Assembly: GCF_002440635.1 (NCBI RefSeq)
Contig: NZ_DJUW01000002.1
Location: 257,677-321,676, forward strand
DNA: 64,000 nucleotides
From: Novosphingobium sp. UBA6272
Lineage (GTDB): Bacteria > Pseudomonadota > Alphaproteobacteria > Sphingomonadales > Sphingomonadaceae
Reading direction: 5' to 3'
Positions within the stretch are counted from its first letter, which is position 1, and each line of letters begins with the position of its first letter. The notes under the pieces were generated by a model. The model was not told where the DNA came from. It ran no database searches and saw only the letters and a program-made list of their open reading frames with translations. Positions 25,082-32,982 of the stretch are shown here, piece after piece. Made by a program: the position numbers and the translations under genes.

Positions 25082-25216
25082 ATGACCAACACTATTGAAG
25101 CAAAGCTGGCGGCTTGGATCGAACCGGAAGTTTCGACGCTGGAAATCGACGAAACCCATACTTTCCCCAACAACGGGGCTGACGGCTCTCCGTTCCCGGA
25201 TTGCACCCGCTCCTGA
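25082..25216 (+). CDS. Lasso peptide precursor 1
   Basis: A 44-residue peptide with ribosome-binding site AAGGTGAG. The leader is residues 1-26 with Trp12-x-x-Pro15 (WIEP), the counterpart of the Y-x-x-P motif bound by lasso B1, then LEIDETH, which places Thr25 at position -2, the usual lasso protease/cyclase landmark. The core would start at Thr27 and contain TFPNNGAD, so Thr1 to Asp8 gives an eight-residue macrolactam ring. The tail is GSPFPDCTRS, ending in Ser as required for PadeK-like phosphorylation. The second precursor at 42751 has the same layout. Thr at core position 1 is uncommon; a start one or two residues away would change the ring but keep the same Asp. Confidence 0.85.
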   Translation: MTNTIEAKLAAWIEPEVSTLEIDETHTFPNNGADGSPFPDCTRS

Positions 25217-25238
25217 TTGTTGCGGCGATTGCGGATCG

Positions 25239-25271
25239 AGGCCCGCGCACCGCAAGGTGCGGGGGCCTTTT
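25239..25271 (+). terminator. Intrinsic terminator after lasso precursor 1
   Basis: AGGCCC and CGCACC pair with GGTGCG and GGGCCT around a GCAA tetraloop with one mismatch, followed by TTTT. It lies 23 bases after the precursor stop and before the cyclase gene, so it probably makes much precursor mRNA and little read-through into the cyclase. Confidence 0.8.
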
Positions 25272-25332
25272 CGCGTGATCGGCAGAGGGCATTGAATCCA
25301 CTCCGCTGCGCCCAATATCGACAGTTGAGTGC

Positions 25333-27042
25333 ATGAGCGGAATCACGGCTCTTTGCGATCTGGGCGGTGGCAAACTGCCCGAAGGGGATCTTGCCGCGCT
25401 TGGCCTGCGCGAGGTTTCAGCCGGTTTTTCCGGGCAAGCAGTCGATCAGACCCTGCAATCGCTGGCCTGTTCCGCGATCCTGCCCAATCGCCAAACGTTT
25501 CTGCTCGGCTGGCCAGCCGGCAGTGAACTCTCGCGTGTTGATACCAACGACCTGGCCAATCCCGCTGATACGATGCGGGCCTTGCTTGATCGCCATGGCG
25601 CCGCACTCTCCGAAAAGGTCGATGGGGAATGGCTGCTGCTTGATTGGCAGCCGGGTCGCCTCATCCTTGTCCAATCCCGGGTTCGTCGTGACTGGTTATT
25701 TTATGCCCGGCGCGGAGATCGCATCGTCGTCAGCGGTGATCTTGAGCGAATCGCCGAACTGGACTGGATCGGGCGCGAGATCGATCCGCTGGGCTTCGCC
25801 GCCGCATTCGGCCGCAGCCCGCTGCGTACGGCCGCGTCGCGGCGAACGGTTGTTCCGGGAGTATGCCGGCTTGAGCCCGGAGAAATGCTGGTTCTGACCC
25901 CTGGCGGCGACCAGAGCTTTCGTGCCGCGCTCCCCGCGGTCGAATCATGGCGTGGCAGCTTTGACGATGCGGTTGAGGCGGCGCGGGAATTGCTGCACCG
26001 GATCCTGACCGATCGGCTAGCCGTGGCCGGCAAACCGGGGCTGCTGCTGAGCGGCGGACTCGATTCCTCGACCCTGGCGGCGCTGGTCAGCCACGTTGCG
26101 GGCGGTGGAAGTGGGTTGACCGCCTTTACGTCGGTCGCGCCGCAGCACGGAGACTTGATCGATGAGCGGGCCGAGGCGGCGGCAGTGGCCGATCGGCTGA
26201 ATCTGAACCATGCCCCGGTGGTGCCTGACCTGACGACCTCGGTCTATCGGCCTGAAATCGACGCCTATGCGGTGGCCGGTGGGCCTACGCTTTCACCCCG
26301 GCATTACCTCTACCGTGCGTTGTGTGCGGCGGCGCGCGATCGCGGCGTGGCAACCCTGTTCGACGGGGCCGCCGGAGAATACACGCTAACCAGTTACGCG
26401 CCGCTGCTCGGCCCGCGCTATCGCTTGCGGCAAATGGCCAAGCGGCTGCTGGGCCGTGGCGGCGATCCAACGCTCGGCTCGCTTTATCATGCCCGGCTGG
26501 CTCCGCACCGTGCGGCGCAGTTGGACCCGGAAGCGTCCGAACTGGCCCGCCAACACCACTTGCCGCTGGCCGAGCGCCGGCCCGGCGAGGCCTGGGGATG
26601 GATGCCGGGATTCCGCAAGATCTGGGAACCGCCGACTTTGCTAAACCTGGGTCTGCGCGGCGAGGTGCCCTATCGCGATCCTCGTCTGCTGGCTTTGTTC
26701 GCCGGGTTCCCTGCGCAGTTCCTTGTCCACGACGGTCTCAACCGCGCGCCGGCCCGGGCGATGATGGCCGGGCAGCTGCCCGAAGCAATCCGTTTGCGCC
26801 GGACCACCGGAGCCTTCTCGCCCGATTACATGACGCGGATCCGGAGCCAGGCGCCCGCGGCGCTGGAACGATTGTCTGTCTTCCGCAAGGCCGGGGCAGA
26901 GGACTGGATCGACCTCGTCTGGCTCGAACAGGCGTTGCAGCAGGTCGGCGCACGGGGCCCGCAGTCGATCTCCGAGGCCTTCGAAGTGCAGCTGACCGCG
27001 ATGGCTGCCGAATTCCTGGTCTGGTGGCGCGGTGTCGGTTGA
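25333..27042 (+). CDS. Asparagine-synthetase-like lasso cyclase 1
   Basis: A 569-residue AsnB homologue of the lasso C type. The pyrophosphatase P-loop LLLSGGLDSSTLAAL is at residues 237-251, and YTLTSYAPLLG plus the C-terminal RTTGAFSPDYM follow as in asparagine synthetases. The N-terminal glutaminase-like domain begins M-S-G-I and lacks the Cys at position 2 needed for glutamine hydrolysis, as expected of lasso cyclases, which adenylate the ring Asp/Glu side chain and join it to the core N-terminus. It follows precursor 1 across a terminator. The paralogue at 43818 serves the second precursor. Confidence 0.9.
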   Translation: MSGITALCDLGGGKLPEGDLAALGLREVSAGFSGQAVDQTLQSLACSAILPNRQTFLLGWPAGSELSRVDTNDLANPADTMRALLDRHGAALSEKVDGEWLLLDWQPGRLILVQSRVRRDWLFYARRGDRIVVSGDLERIAELDWIGREIDPLGFAAAFGRSPLRTAASRRTVVPGVCRLEPGEMLVLTPGGDQSFRAALPAVESWRGSFDDAVEAARELLHRILTDRLAVAGKPGLLLSGGLDSSTLAALVSHVAGGGSGLTAFTSVAPQHGDLIDERAEAAAVADRLNLNHAPVVPDLTTSVYRPEIDAYAVAGGPTLSPRHYLYRALCAAARDRGVATLFDGAAGEYTLTSYAPLLGPRYRLRQMAKRLLGRGGDPTLGSLYHARLAPHRAAQLDPEASELARQHHLPLAERRPGEAWGWMPGFRKIWEPPTLLNLGLRGEVPYRDPRLLALFAGFPAQFLVHDGLNRAPARAMMAGQLPEAIRLRRTTGAFSPDYMTRIRSQAPAALERLSVFRKAGAEDWIDLVWLEQALQQVGARGPQSISEAFEVQLTAMAAEFLVWWRGVG

Positions 27043-27087
27043 ATCCGGCCATGGCGCGGTGCTAGGCCGGTCGCGAAAGGGGCCCCG

Positions 27088-27255
27088 ATGAAACTCAGCG
27101 CTGCGGAACTGGCCCGGTTCGCCGAACTGGCCGAGCGGCATGGTGCCAACCGGACACGGGCCGTGCCGGGCCAGCCCGGTTGCCGCGAACGACCGCTGTC
27201 CTACGTTGCCTTGTTGCACGAACGGCGCAGGGCCCTGGGCCGCGACGATGCTTGA
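27088..27255 (+). CDS. Small protein (55 aa) in lasso operon, unknown
   Basis: A 55-residue basic protein, with AAAGGGG ribosome-binding site. The N-terminal helix LSAAELARFAELAERHG is followed by an Arg-rich segment with Arg, Pro and one Cys, and the helix SYVALLHERRRALG. Its stop codon lies 8 bases inside the next gene, so the two are coupled. It does not look like a lasso precursor (no W/Y-x-x-P, no Thr -2 with Asp/Glu at 7-9). A small accessory or binding partner is possible. Confidence 0.6.
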   Translation: MKLSAAELARFAELAERHGANRTRAVPGQPGCRERPLSYVALLHERRRALGRDDA

Positions 27256-27772
27256 TCTCCTCGCCCAAACGGTACTTGCGCTGGTTTGCCTGCTGCTCGT
27301 CTGGACGTTGTTCCGCCAGTTCGTGGTTAGCAGCCCCGCCGGCATGGTGCTCGATCAGCTGGCGATCGCCCCGCAATGGAAGTTTTTCGCGCAGACCAGA
27401 ATCGATGGCCACGCAGAGTTCTTTGATGACATTCACCTCCTGGTCCGCACTTCGCCGGAGGCCGGAAAGCCGAACGACTGGGTTGAGCTTCTCCACTATG
27501 GTGAGCGTCCGTTGTGGCACGGAATATGGAATCCGCGCCGTTACAGCCGCAGCCTGATTGTCCAGCATGTGATGACGCTGGCCTTGGCTGAAGACGATCC
27601 GGAGCAATCGGCCCGGCCTTCGGCGCTGTGCTATCTCACCGTCCTGCGCTTTGCCCTCGACCGGATGATGCCCGGCCCGGGTGAAGCACTTCAATTCTCG
27701 GTCGCCACTACTGGGGGCCGGATCGGGCGCGAACCGAAAGTGCGGTTCCTTTCGGCATGGCATTGCCCATGA
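27248..27772 (+). CDS. Membrane-anchored hypothetical protein in lasso operon
   Basis: A 174-residue protein with one N-terminal membrane helix (LAQTVLALVCLLLVWTLF) and a soluble domain with VELLHYGERPLWHGIWNPRR and LCYLTVLRFALDRMM. It is not recognised as a defined family but resembles the soluble companion often encoded next to HTTM-type membrane proteins, and indeed the next gene is of that kind with a 16-base overlap. Its start overlaps the small ORF by 8 bases. Function unknown. Confidence 0.75.
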   Translation: MLDLLAQTVLALVCLLLVWTLFRQFVVSSPAGMVLDQLAIAPQWKFFAQTRIDGHAEFFDDIHLLVRTSPEAGKPNDWVELLHYGERPLWHGIWNPRRYSRSLIVQHVMTLALAEDDPEQSARPSALCYLTVLRFALDRMMPGPGEALQFSVATTGGRIGREPKVRFLSAWHCP

Positions 27773-28578
27773 TTCCGACCGAGACCCTGGTGCGGGCTAC
27801 TTGCGCGCTGTTCGGCGTGTGGGGCCTGCTTCATGCCGCGCAATGGCTGGCGGATCTGCCGCGCTGGCGTGTGGGTTCGGCAATCGGCTGGGACCTGCAG
27901 CGGCTGCGCAAGGGGATCAAGGGGCGCTCGGCACTGGTGGCTGTGCTCTATGGAGAGCGCGGCATGGCGCTCCTCGCGGTGCTGCTTGGTCTGGTCGGAC
28001 TCGCGCTGGTGGCGCTCCCGCTCGGTCCGGTCACCCCGCTGCTGCTGGCCGTTGCACTGGTCGTTGCCCTTTTGCTTGGGCAGCGTTCGATACCCGATGG
28101 CGCTGACAAGATGGCGATGATTGTGGCCGGCGGAGGTTTGTTGCAGACGTTGGGTCTGGCGCTCAACAATGCAACGCTGGTCCTGGCCGGTGCGCTGTGG
28201 ACTGGGGGACAGCTGACGATCGCCTACTTCGCTGCAGGGGCCAGCAAGGTGATCCTGGCGGACTGGCGCAGCGGCGCGGCTCCGCGCGCGGCGCTGGGTT
28301 CCTACATGTGGGGCAACCGGCTCAGCGCCTGGGGCGTGAACCTGCCCGGTGGAGCATTCGCGCTGGCCTGGACAGTCATGCTGCTTGAAATGCTGTTTCC
28401 CTTGGCGCTGCTTCTGCCGACCCCCTGGCTGGGGGTGGTGCTGGGCTGCTTCTTCCTGTTCCATGCGGCAATCGCGCTGGTCATGGGGCTTAGCACCTAT
28501 CCGATCGCCTTTCTTGCCGCCTATCCCTCGGCGATCTGGCTGGGGCAATGGCTGCGCGCCGCTTCTGGTCTAGGTTAG
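27757..28578 (+). CDS. Multispanning HTTM-like membrane protein in lasso operon
   Basis: A 273-residue membrane protein with about six to seven hydrophobic spans. The order LNNATLVLAGALWTGGQLTIAYFAAGASKVILADWRSG resembles HTTM / vitamin-K-dependent carboxylase-like proteins, where an Asp-rich loop and the YF-G-SK motif sit between spans. No ABC-type exporter occurs in the cluster, so an unusual transport or self-protection role is conceivable, but no evidence shows it. The ATG at 27757 (MALPMIPTE) overlaps the previous gene; 27769 is an alternative Met. Confidence 0.7.
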   Translation: MALPMIPTETLVRATCALFGVWGLLHAAQWLADLPRWRVGSAIGWDLQRLRKGIKGRSALVAVLYGERGMALLAVLLGLVGLALVALPLGPVTPLLLAVALVVALLLGQRSIPDGADKMAMIVAGGGLLQTLGLALNNATLVLAGALWTGGQLTIAYFAAGASKVILADWRSGAAPRAALGSYMWGNRLSAWGVNLPGGAFALAWTVMLLEMLFPLALLLPTPWLGVVLGCFFLFHAAIALVMGLSTYPIAFLAAYPSAIWLGQWLRAASGLG

Positions 28579-29489
28579 GCAGCGCACCGGTGAGCGAAAC
28601 TTCCTATCAGGCCGAAGCATTTGGCACCCTGTGGCAGGCCGATCTGCCGCTGCCGTACTTCGATCAGGCGCGGGACGAACGCGCCCGCCCGGCGATCCAT
28701 ATCTCCCGCGCGGCCGCATTGACCGATCGTCCGGTTCTGGCCCGGCGCAGCCGCGGGGCGGTCCATACCGGCGGCTTTCGCTTCGTCTGGGGCGATGAAG
28801 TGACCTTCGATTTCCATGCGCCAGACCGGATCCTGTACCTGCCCGGACCGGCCTGGCGGGGCACGCTGCCCGACTGCTTCTACTCTACCGTGGCGGCTTT
28901 GGCCTCGGCCTGGAACGGGCGTTTGCCGCTTCACGCCAGCGCGATCGAATGGCGCGGGCAGGGCTTTCTGCTGGCGGGCAAGGCCGGATCGGGCAAATCG
29001 ACCTTGGCGGCAGAATTGCTGAGCCATGGCGCACGGCTGATCGGCGATGACCTGACCGTTCTCGCGACTACCGGAACAGGTTTCACCGTGCTGCCGGGCC
29101 GGCCAGCGATGCGGCTTCATCCCGCCAGCGCCGCGGCGCTGGCCACGCTTTCCTGTGAGGAAGTGCCGGAGGATCCGCGGGGCAAATTGCTGGTCCGGCC
29201 AAAGGCGCGCTGTGAGCTGGCCGAAGTGCCATTGGCCGGGGTCATCCTGATCGGCGGACACCATGGCCGGCTCTCTCCGGCCCAGGCCCTGCGACTTCTC
29301 CCGCCGCATCAGTTCCGGCCGCGTTGGTCAGAGGTGCTACCCGGCCACGGTCAGCGCCGGGCCTGGCTGCTCGCATTGGCTAGCACCATCCCGGTTGCGG
29401 GGTTCCCGTCGTTGGCCGGCTTCGACGATGATGCACGGGTGGAGCGGCTGACTGTGGCGACGGCCTTGTTGGACGAACTGACAGTCTAA
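28548..29489 (+). CDS. HPr-kinase-like serine kinase 2 (lasso tailoring)
   Basis: A 313-residue HprK-like protein, paralogous to the kinase at 21320. Walker A is LLAGKAGSGKST (residues 142-152), preceded by LPLHASAIEWRGQGF and followed by HGARLIGDDLTVL. The C-terminal half differs from copy 1. Two HprK-like genes in one lasso cluster is unusual: they may phosphorylate different tails (two precursors), act in sequence, or one may have another donor or target. The start is ATG 28548 (31 bases inside the previous gene) or GTG 28590. Ends overlapping the convergent propeller gene by 4 bases. Confidence 0.82.
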   Translation: MAARRFWSRLGSAPVSETSYQAEAFGTLWQADLPLPYFDQARDERARPAIHISRAAALTDRPVLARRSRGAVHTGGFRFVWGDEVTFDFHAPDRILYLPGPAWRGTLPDCFYSTVAALASAWNGRLPLHASAIEWRGQGFLLAGKAGSGKSTLAAELLSHGARLIGDDLTVLATTGTGFTVLPGRPAMRLHPASAAALATLSCEEVPEDPRGKLLVRPKARCELAEVPLAGVILIGGHHGRLSPAQALRLLPPHQFRPRWSEVLPGHGQRRAWLLALASTIPVAGFPSLAGFDDDARVERLTVATALLDELTV

Positions 29490-30421
29490 AGCGCAATCAG
29501 GTCGGTCGGCGGCCCATCGAGTTCGATCCGTTCGCGTGGGAAAAGGTCCGGGCCGAGCACGACCAGCGTCCCGCGCAGCCCGTCGCGCGCCTCGCGCGGG
29601 CCGAAAGTAGAGACGCCCACAGCCATCCGGTCCCGCGAAAAGGCGATGCCCCGGGTCATCCGCTCGGTATCGATAGTCAGCCGCGTCCCGTCGAGGCTGG
29701 CGATCTCGCCGCTCATCGATGCACAATACCATGTCCGCCCGGCGGGATCGGTGGCAAGGTCGTGGCAGGCGTGGCCTTCCAGCGGCATGCGCTCGGTCAC
29801 GCGCCAGTCATCATCGAGCCAGGCGATCTCGCTGGGCCGGGCTGGCCGGGCCTTGCCGTTGTGGAGCAGCACGGCCAGCCGCCCGCCAATCCGGGCAATC
29901 GAATTGATATGGAGGTAGGCGCCGCTGCTGTCCTGGATATCCGCGTGCGGAAACAGCTGCCGGTTGTCGATCGGTCGTCCTGCTGGATTGAAGCGCAAGA
30001 CAGCTTGGTTTGCCGTATCGACCAGACAAACCAATCCATCAATCATACGCACCTGATGGCAATTGCCATCAAGGCCCTTTGCGAGCACCTGGGGTGCACC
30101 TAGCTGCCCCTCGGCTATCCGCAGCTTTAGCAAGCGGCCCAGCCCGGACCAGCGATCGCGCAGGCCGCAGTTCTCGAACAGGTACAGCGCGTCGCCGTCG
30201 CGGCAGATCCCGAAGAACCAGCCGTGGATCGCGAGCCTGGCCGCACCGTCTCCAACCGCAAAGACCCCGCGCGGAGAAGCGACGAGCCATTCGGCCCCGG
30301 TCAGATCAGGATCGGCGATCCGGACTTCGTCGGTCTCATAGGCCTTACGCGCCAGGGCGCTGCGGATCGCCCGCAGGCGGTCCGGATCGAAGTTCGGGTC
30401 GGCAGGGGGGCTGGCGGCCAT
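29486..30421 (-). CDS. Propeller-like protein of unknown function, lasso locus copy 1
   Basis: A 311-residue protein with repeated W/H-rich blade-like segments: EWLVASPRGVFAVG, LAIHGWFFGICRDGDALYLFENCG, GLDGNCHQVRMIDGLVCLVDTANQAVLRF, GAYLHINSIARIGGRLAVLLHNGK and EGHACHDLATDPAGRTWYCAS. The pattern of a conserved His or Trp in each repeat suggests a beta propeller. There is no signal peptide and no alpha/beta-hydrolase domain, so it is not a complete lasso isopeptidase, although such enzymes do carry an N-terminal propeller. A close paralogue at 42892 sits next to the second precursor, so it belongs to the peptide system. Function unknown. Confidence 0.8.
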   Translation of the reverse strand: MAASPPADPNFDPDRLRAIRSALARKAYETDEVRIADPDLTGAEWLVASPRGVFAVGDGAARLAIHGWFFGICRDGDALYLFENCGLRDRWSGLGRLLKLRIAEGQLGAPQVLAKGLDGNCHQVRMIDGLVCLVDTANQAVLRFNPAGRPIDNRQLFPHADIQDSSGAYLHINSIARIGGRLAVLLHNGKARPARPSEIAWLDDDWRVTERMPLEGHACHDLATDPAGRTWYCASMSGEIASLDGTRLTIDTERMTRGIAFSRDRMAVGVSTFGPREARDGLRGTLVVLGPDLFPRERIELDGPPTDLIAL

Positions 30422-30483
30422 CGGCCGTGCCTAGCAGAACGGTCCGGCCAAGGCCAAACCCCTCTGCTCAGATCAGTACCAGC

Positions 30484-32913
30484 TCAACCCGCCTTGCGCG
30501 GACAGGGGATTGCAGGCCCTGCATGATCGATCCGGGCGGTGCGTATGGTCATGCCAAAGCCCATGGCGGCCTCGATCCGCAGCGGCTGGCCGACACTGGC
30601 GAGCTTCGCCCCGGCCTGCGCAAAGCAGCGCAGCGGGATCCGGGTCTGCAGCACGGTTCCGGGCTTGCTCCGCCGCAGCATGGGGGTCAGGTCGAGCTTG
30701 GCTCCGCCCAGCGTCAGATGGACCGGGCTGCGGCCAAGACGATCGATCCGCCAATCGAGCAACAGGGTTTCGCCTTGTTGTGCGCGGGCGGACAGGTCGA
30801 CCGGGTTGCCCTCAAGTGACAGCGCGCCGCGGCCCGACCAGGTGAACTGCCGGGCGTCTTCCTGCGCCGAAAGATCGACCGCGCGCACCGCGATCGACCC
30901 GTCGTTGGACAGGTGCCAGGGCGCCAGCGCCTTGCCCCGAACGAAGAACGAGGTGGCGGTGTTGTAGGCCGAGAGGTCGATCCGGGGATCCTCGTTGACT
31001 CGCCCGGGACCCGATGCATCGCCATAGCGCAAGCCGTAGCCCAGCGGGAACAGCGGCTGCGCAATGGGTGAGCGGGCATCGGCCGGCCAGGGGAAGGAGA
31101 GCCGTCCGGTAAAGCCGCGCAGCGGCTGGCCATCGGCGCGCGCCACCAGCACATCGGCCACGCCTTCGCCCTGGCTGCCCGGAAGCCAGGCGGCGACGAA
31201 GGCATCGGCGCGGTTGATCAGCGATCCGGTGAACAGCGGCCGCCCTGACAGGAACACCACGACCACCGGGATGCCCTGCGCCTTGAGCCGCGCGACCAGT
31301 GCTCCTTCGCCGTGCTGTTCGGCGAATGCCAGATGCGGAATGTCGCCCTGGAATTCGGCATAGGGGGTCTCGCCCATCACCACGATCGCGACGTCGGGCT
31401 TCGCGGAAAAACTGCCGTCAGCCGAGATTGCGGCCTGTCCGCCGGCCGCGCCGACGGCCGAGACGATGGCCTTGCCGATCGTGTTACCGCGCGGATAATC
31501 GGCCGCCTTGGTGTCAGTGCCTTGCCAGGTGATCGTCCAGCCGCCGGCCTGCATCGCCATGTCATCCGCGCCCGGACCGGCTACCAGGACCTTCGATCCC
31601 GGTTTCACCGGCAGCAGGCCGCCTTCGTTTTTCAGCAAGACCAGCGATTTCGCCACGGCCTCGCGCGCCACGGCCAGATGATCAGGCGCGCCAACCAGCG
31701 CCGGATTGCCGCGGGCGACGGTCTGTTCACCCATCAGTCCAAGCTTGAACTTGACCCGCAGGATCCGCCGCACGGCATCGTTGAGCCGGGCCAGCGGGAT
31801 CCGCCCATCGCGCGCGGCCCGCAAGGTCGAGGCGTAGAGGCCCTTCCAGCTGTCGGGCGCCATGTAGAGATCAAGCCCCGCGTTGATCGCGGCCGGGCAA
31901 TCGGTGGCCGTGCAACCGGGCACCTGGCCGTGGCCGTTCCAGTCCCCCACCACCAGCCCGGCAAAGCCCATTCGCCCCTTGAGTACGTCGGTCAGCAAGT
32001 AATGGCTGCCATGGTGCTTGACCCCGTTCCAGCTGGAAAAGCTGGCCATCACAGTCAGTGCCCCGGCGTCGATCGCCGCAGGATAGCCGGCGGCGTGGAT
32101 CCGGACCAGGTCTTGTTCCGATAGGCGGGCATCGCCTTGGTCGCGGCCTTCGACCGTCCCCCCATCGGCGAGAAAATGCTTGGCCGTTGCCGCCACCCGG
32201 TTAGCCGGAAGCGGCTTTCCGGAAACGAGCTCGCCCTGCAGGCCGAGGGTCATGGCCCGTCCATAGCTCGCGACCAGCGCCGGATCGGAGGAATAGCCTT
32301 CGTAAGCGCGGCCCCAGCGCAGATCCTGCGGCACCGCCAAAGTGGGCGCGAAGGTCCATTCGATCCCGCTTCCGGCGATCTCGGCAGCAGTCACCGCGCC
32401 GATCCGCTGGACCAGTTCGGGATCGTGCGCCGCGCCCAGGCCGACATTGTGTGGAAACAAAGTCGCGCCCGGCAGGTTGTTGTGGCCGTGAACCGCATCG
32501 ATCCCGAACAGGATCGGAATGCCCGCCCCGTGATTTTGCGAAGCGGCGCGGAACTCGCCGACCAGCCGCGCCCACTTGGCAGCATCGGCCCGTTCATCGC
32601 CATAAGGTCCGGAATTGCCACCGGCCAGGATCGAGCCCAGGGGATAGGTGGCGAGATCGGCGGGGGTGATGGAACCGATATCGGCCTGGATGATCTGGCC
32701 GACCTTCTGTTCCAGCGTCATCCCGGCAATCAGGGCGTCGATCCGGGTCTCGGTTGCCGCGTCGCTCAGCGAGGCGGGGCTTTTCGCCGTCGGCCACAGT
32801 TCGAGCTGCATTGCTGCTGCCGGTACCGCCTGGGCCAGGCTCGCGCCGCCCAGTATTGCCGCACTGCCGCCCAGCGCGATTGCAATCGCCGCAAAAGCCG
32901 AATTCAAACGCAT
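30484..32913 (-). CDS. Glycoside hydrolase family 3 beta-glucosidase
   Basis: An 809-residue exo-beta-glucosidase with signal peptide (MRLNSAFAAIAIALGGSAAILGG..., cut near SLAQA) chosen to set the ATG at 32913. The catalytic domain has IPILFGIDAVHGHNNLPGA and the nucleophile Asp in GLVVGDWNGHGQV; the second domain has AIVVMGETPYAEFQGD. It is the plant/bacterial exo-1,3/1,4-beta-glucanase type and has an extra C-terminal beta-sandwich part. Its own operator copy lies at 32936-32948. With the GH16 endoglucanase it should take laminarin-type beta-1,3-glucan to glucose. Confidence 0.93.
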   Translation of the reverse strand: MRLNSAFAAIAIALGGSAAILGGASLAQAVPAAAMQLELWPTAKSPASLSDAATETRIDALIAGMTLEQKVGQIIQADIGSITPADLATYPLGSILAGGNSGPYGDERADAAKWARLVGEFRAASQNHGAGIPILFGIDAVHGHNNLPGATLFPHNVGLGAAHDPELVQRIGAVTAAEIAGSGIEWTFAPTLAVPQDLRWGRAYEGYSSDPALVASYGRAMTLGLQGELVSGKPLPANRVAATAKHFLADGGTVEGRDQGDARLSEQDLVRIHAAGYPAAIDAGALTVMASFSSWNGVKHHGSHYLLTDVLKGRMGFAGLVVGDWNGHGQVPGCTATDCPAAINAGLDLYMAPDSWKGLYASTLRAARDGRIPLARLNDAVRRILRVKFKLGLMGEQTVARGNPALVGAPDHLAVAREAVAKSLVLLKNEGGLLPVKPGSKVLVAGPGADDMAMQAGGWTITWQGTDTKAADYPRGNTIGKAIVSAVGAAGGQAAISADGSFSAKPDVAIVVMGETPYAEFQGDIPHLAFAEQHGEGALVARLKAQGIPVVVVFLSGRPLFTGSLINRADAFVAAWLPGSQGEGVADVLVARADGQPLRGFTGRLSFPWPADARSPIAQPLFPLGYGLRYGDASGPGRVNEDPRIDLSAYNTATSFFVRGKALAPWHLSNDGSIAVRAVDLSAQEDARQFTWSGRGALSLEGNPVDLSARAQQGETLLLDWRIDRLGRSPVHLTLGGAKLDLTPMLRRSKPGTVLQTRIPLRCFAQAGAKLASVGQPLRIEAAMGFGMTIRTARIDHAGPAIPCPRKAG

Positions 32914-32935
32914 CTCACCCACCCGGAACTTTCTT

Positions 32936-32948
32936 GTGAACGTTCTCA
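32936..32948. promoter_or_regulatory. LacI-type operator upstream of GH3 gene
   Basis: GTGAACGTTCTCA, a near-palindrome with central CG, between the MFS stop and the GH3 start. It matches the perfect GTGAACGTTCAC at 42554-42565 before the TonB receptor, so the same LacI protein probably controls both. Confidence 0.7.
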
Positions 32949-32982
32949 TGACACGATGCGACGCCGAAATCAAGCCAGCGGT

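Noticed and set aside
25082..25216. Precursor as a lanthipeptide or Cys-rich RiPP
   Set aside because: Only one Cys and no LanM/LanB or radical-SAM gene nearby; leader motif and partners are those of lasso peptides.
25333..27042. Asparagine synthetase of primary metabolism
   Set aside because: No Cys at position 2 in either copy, each next to a precursor gene and one beside B1/B2; the lasso cyclase reading is better.
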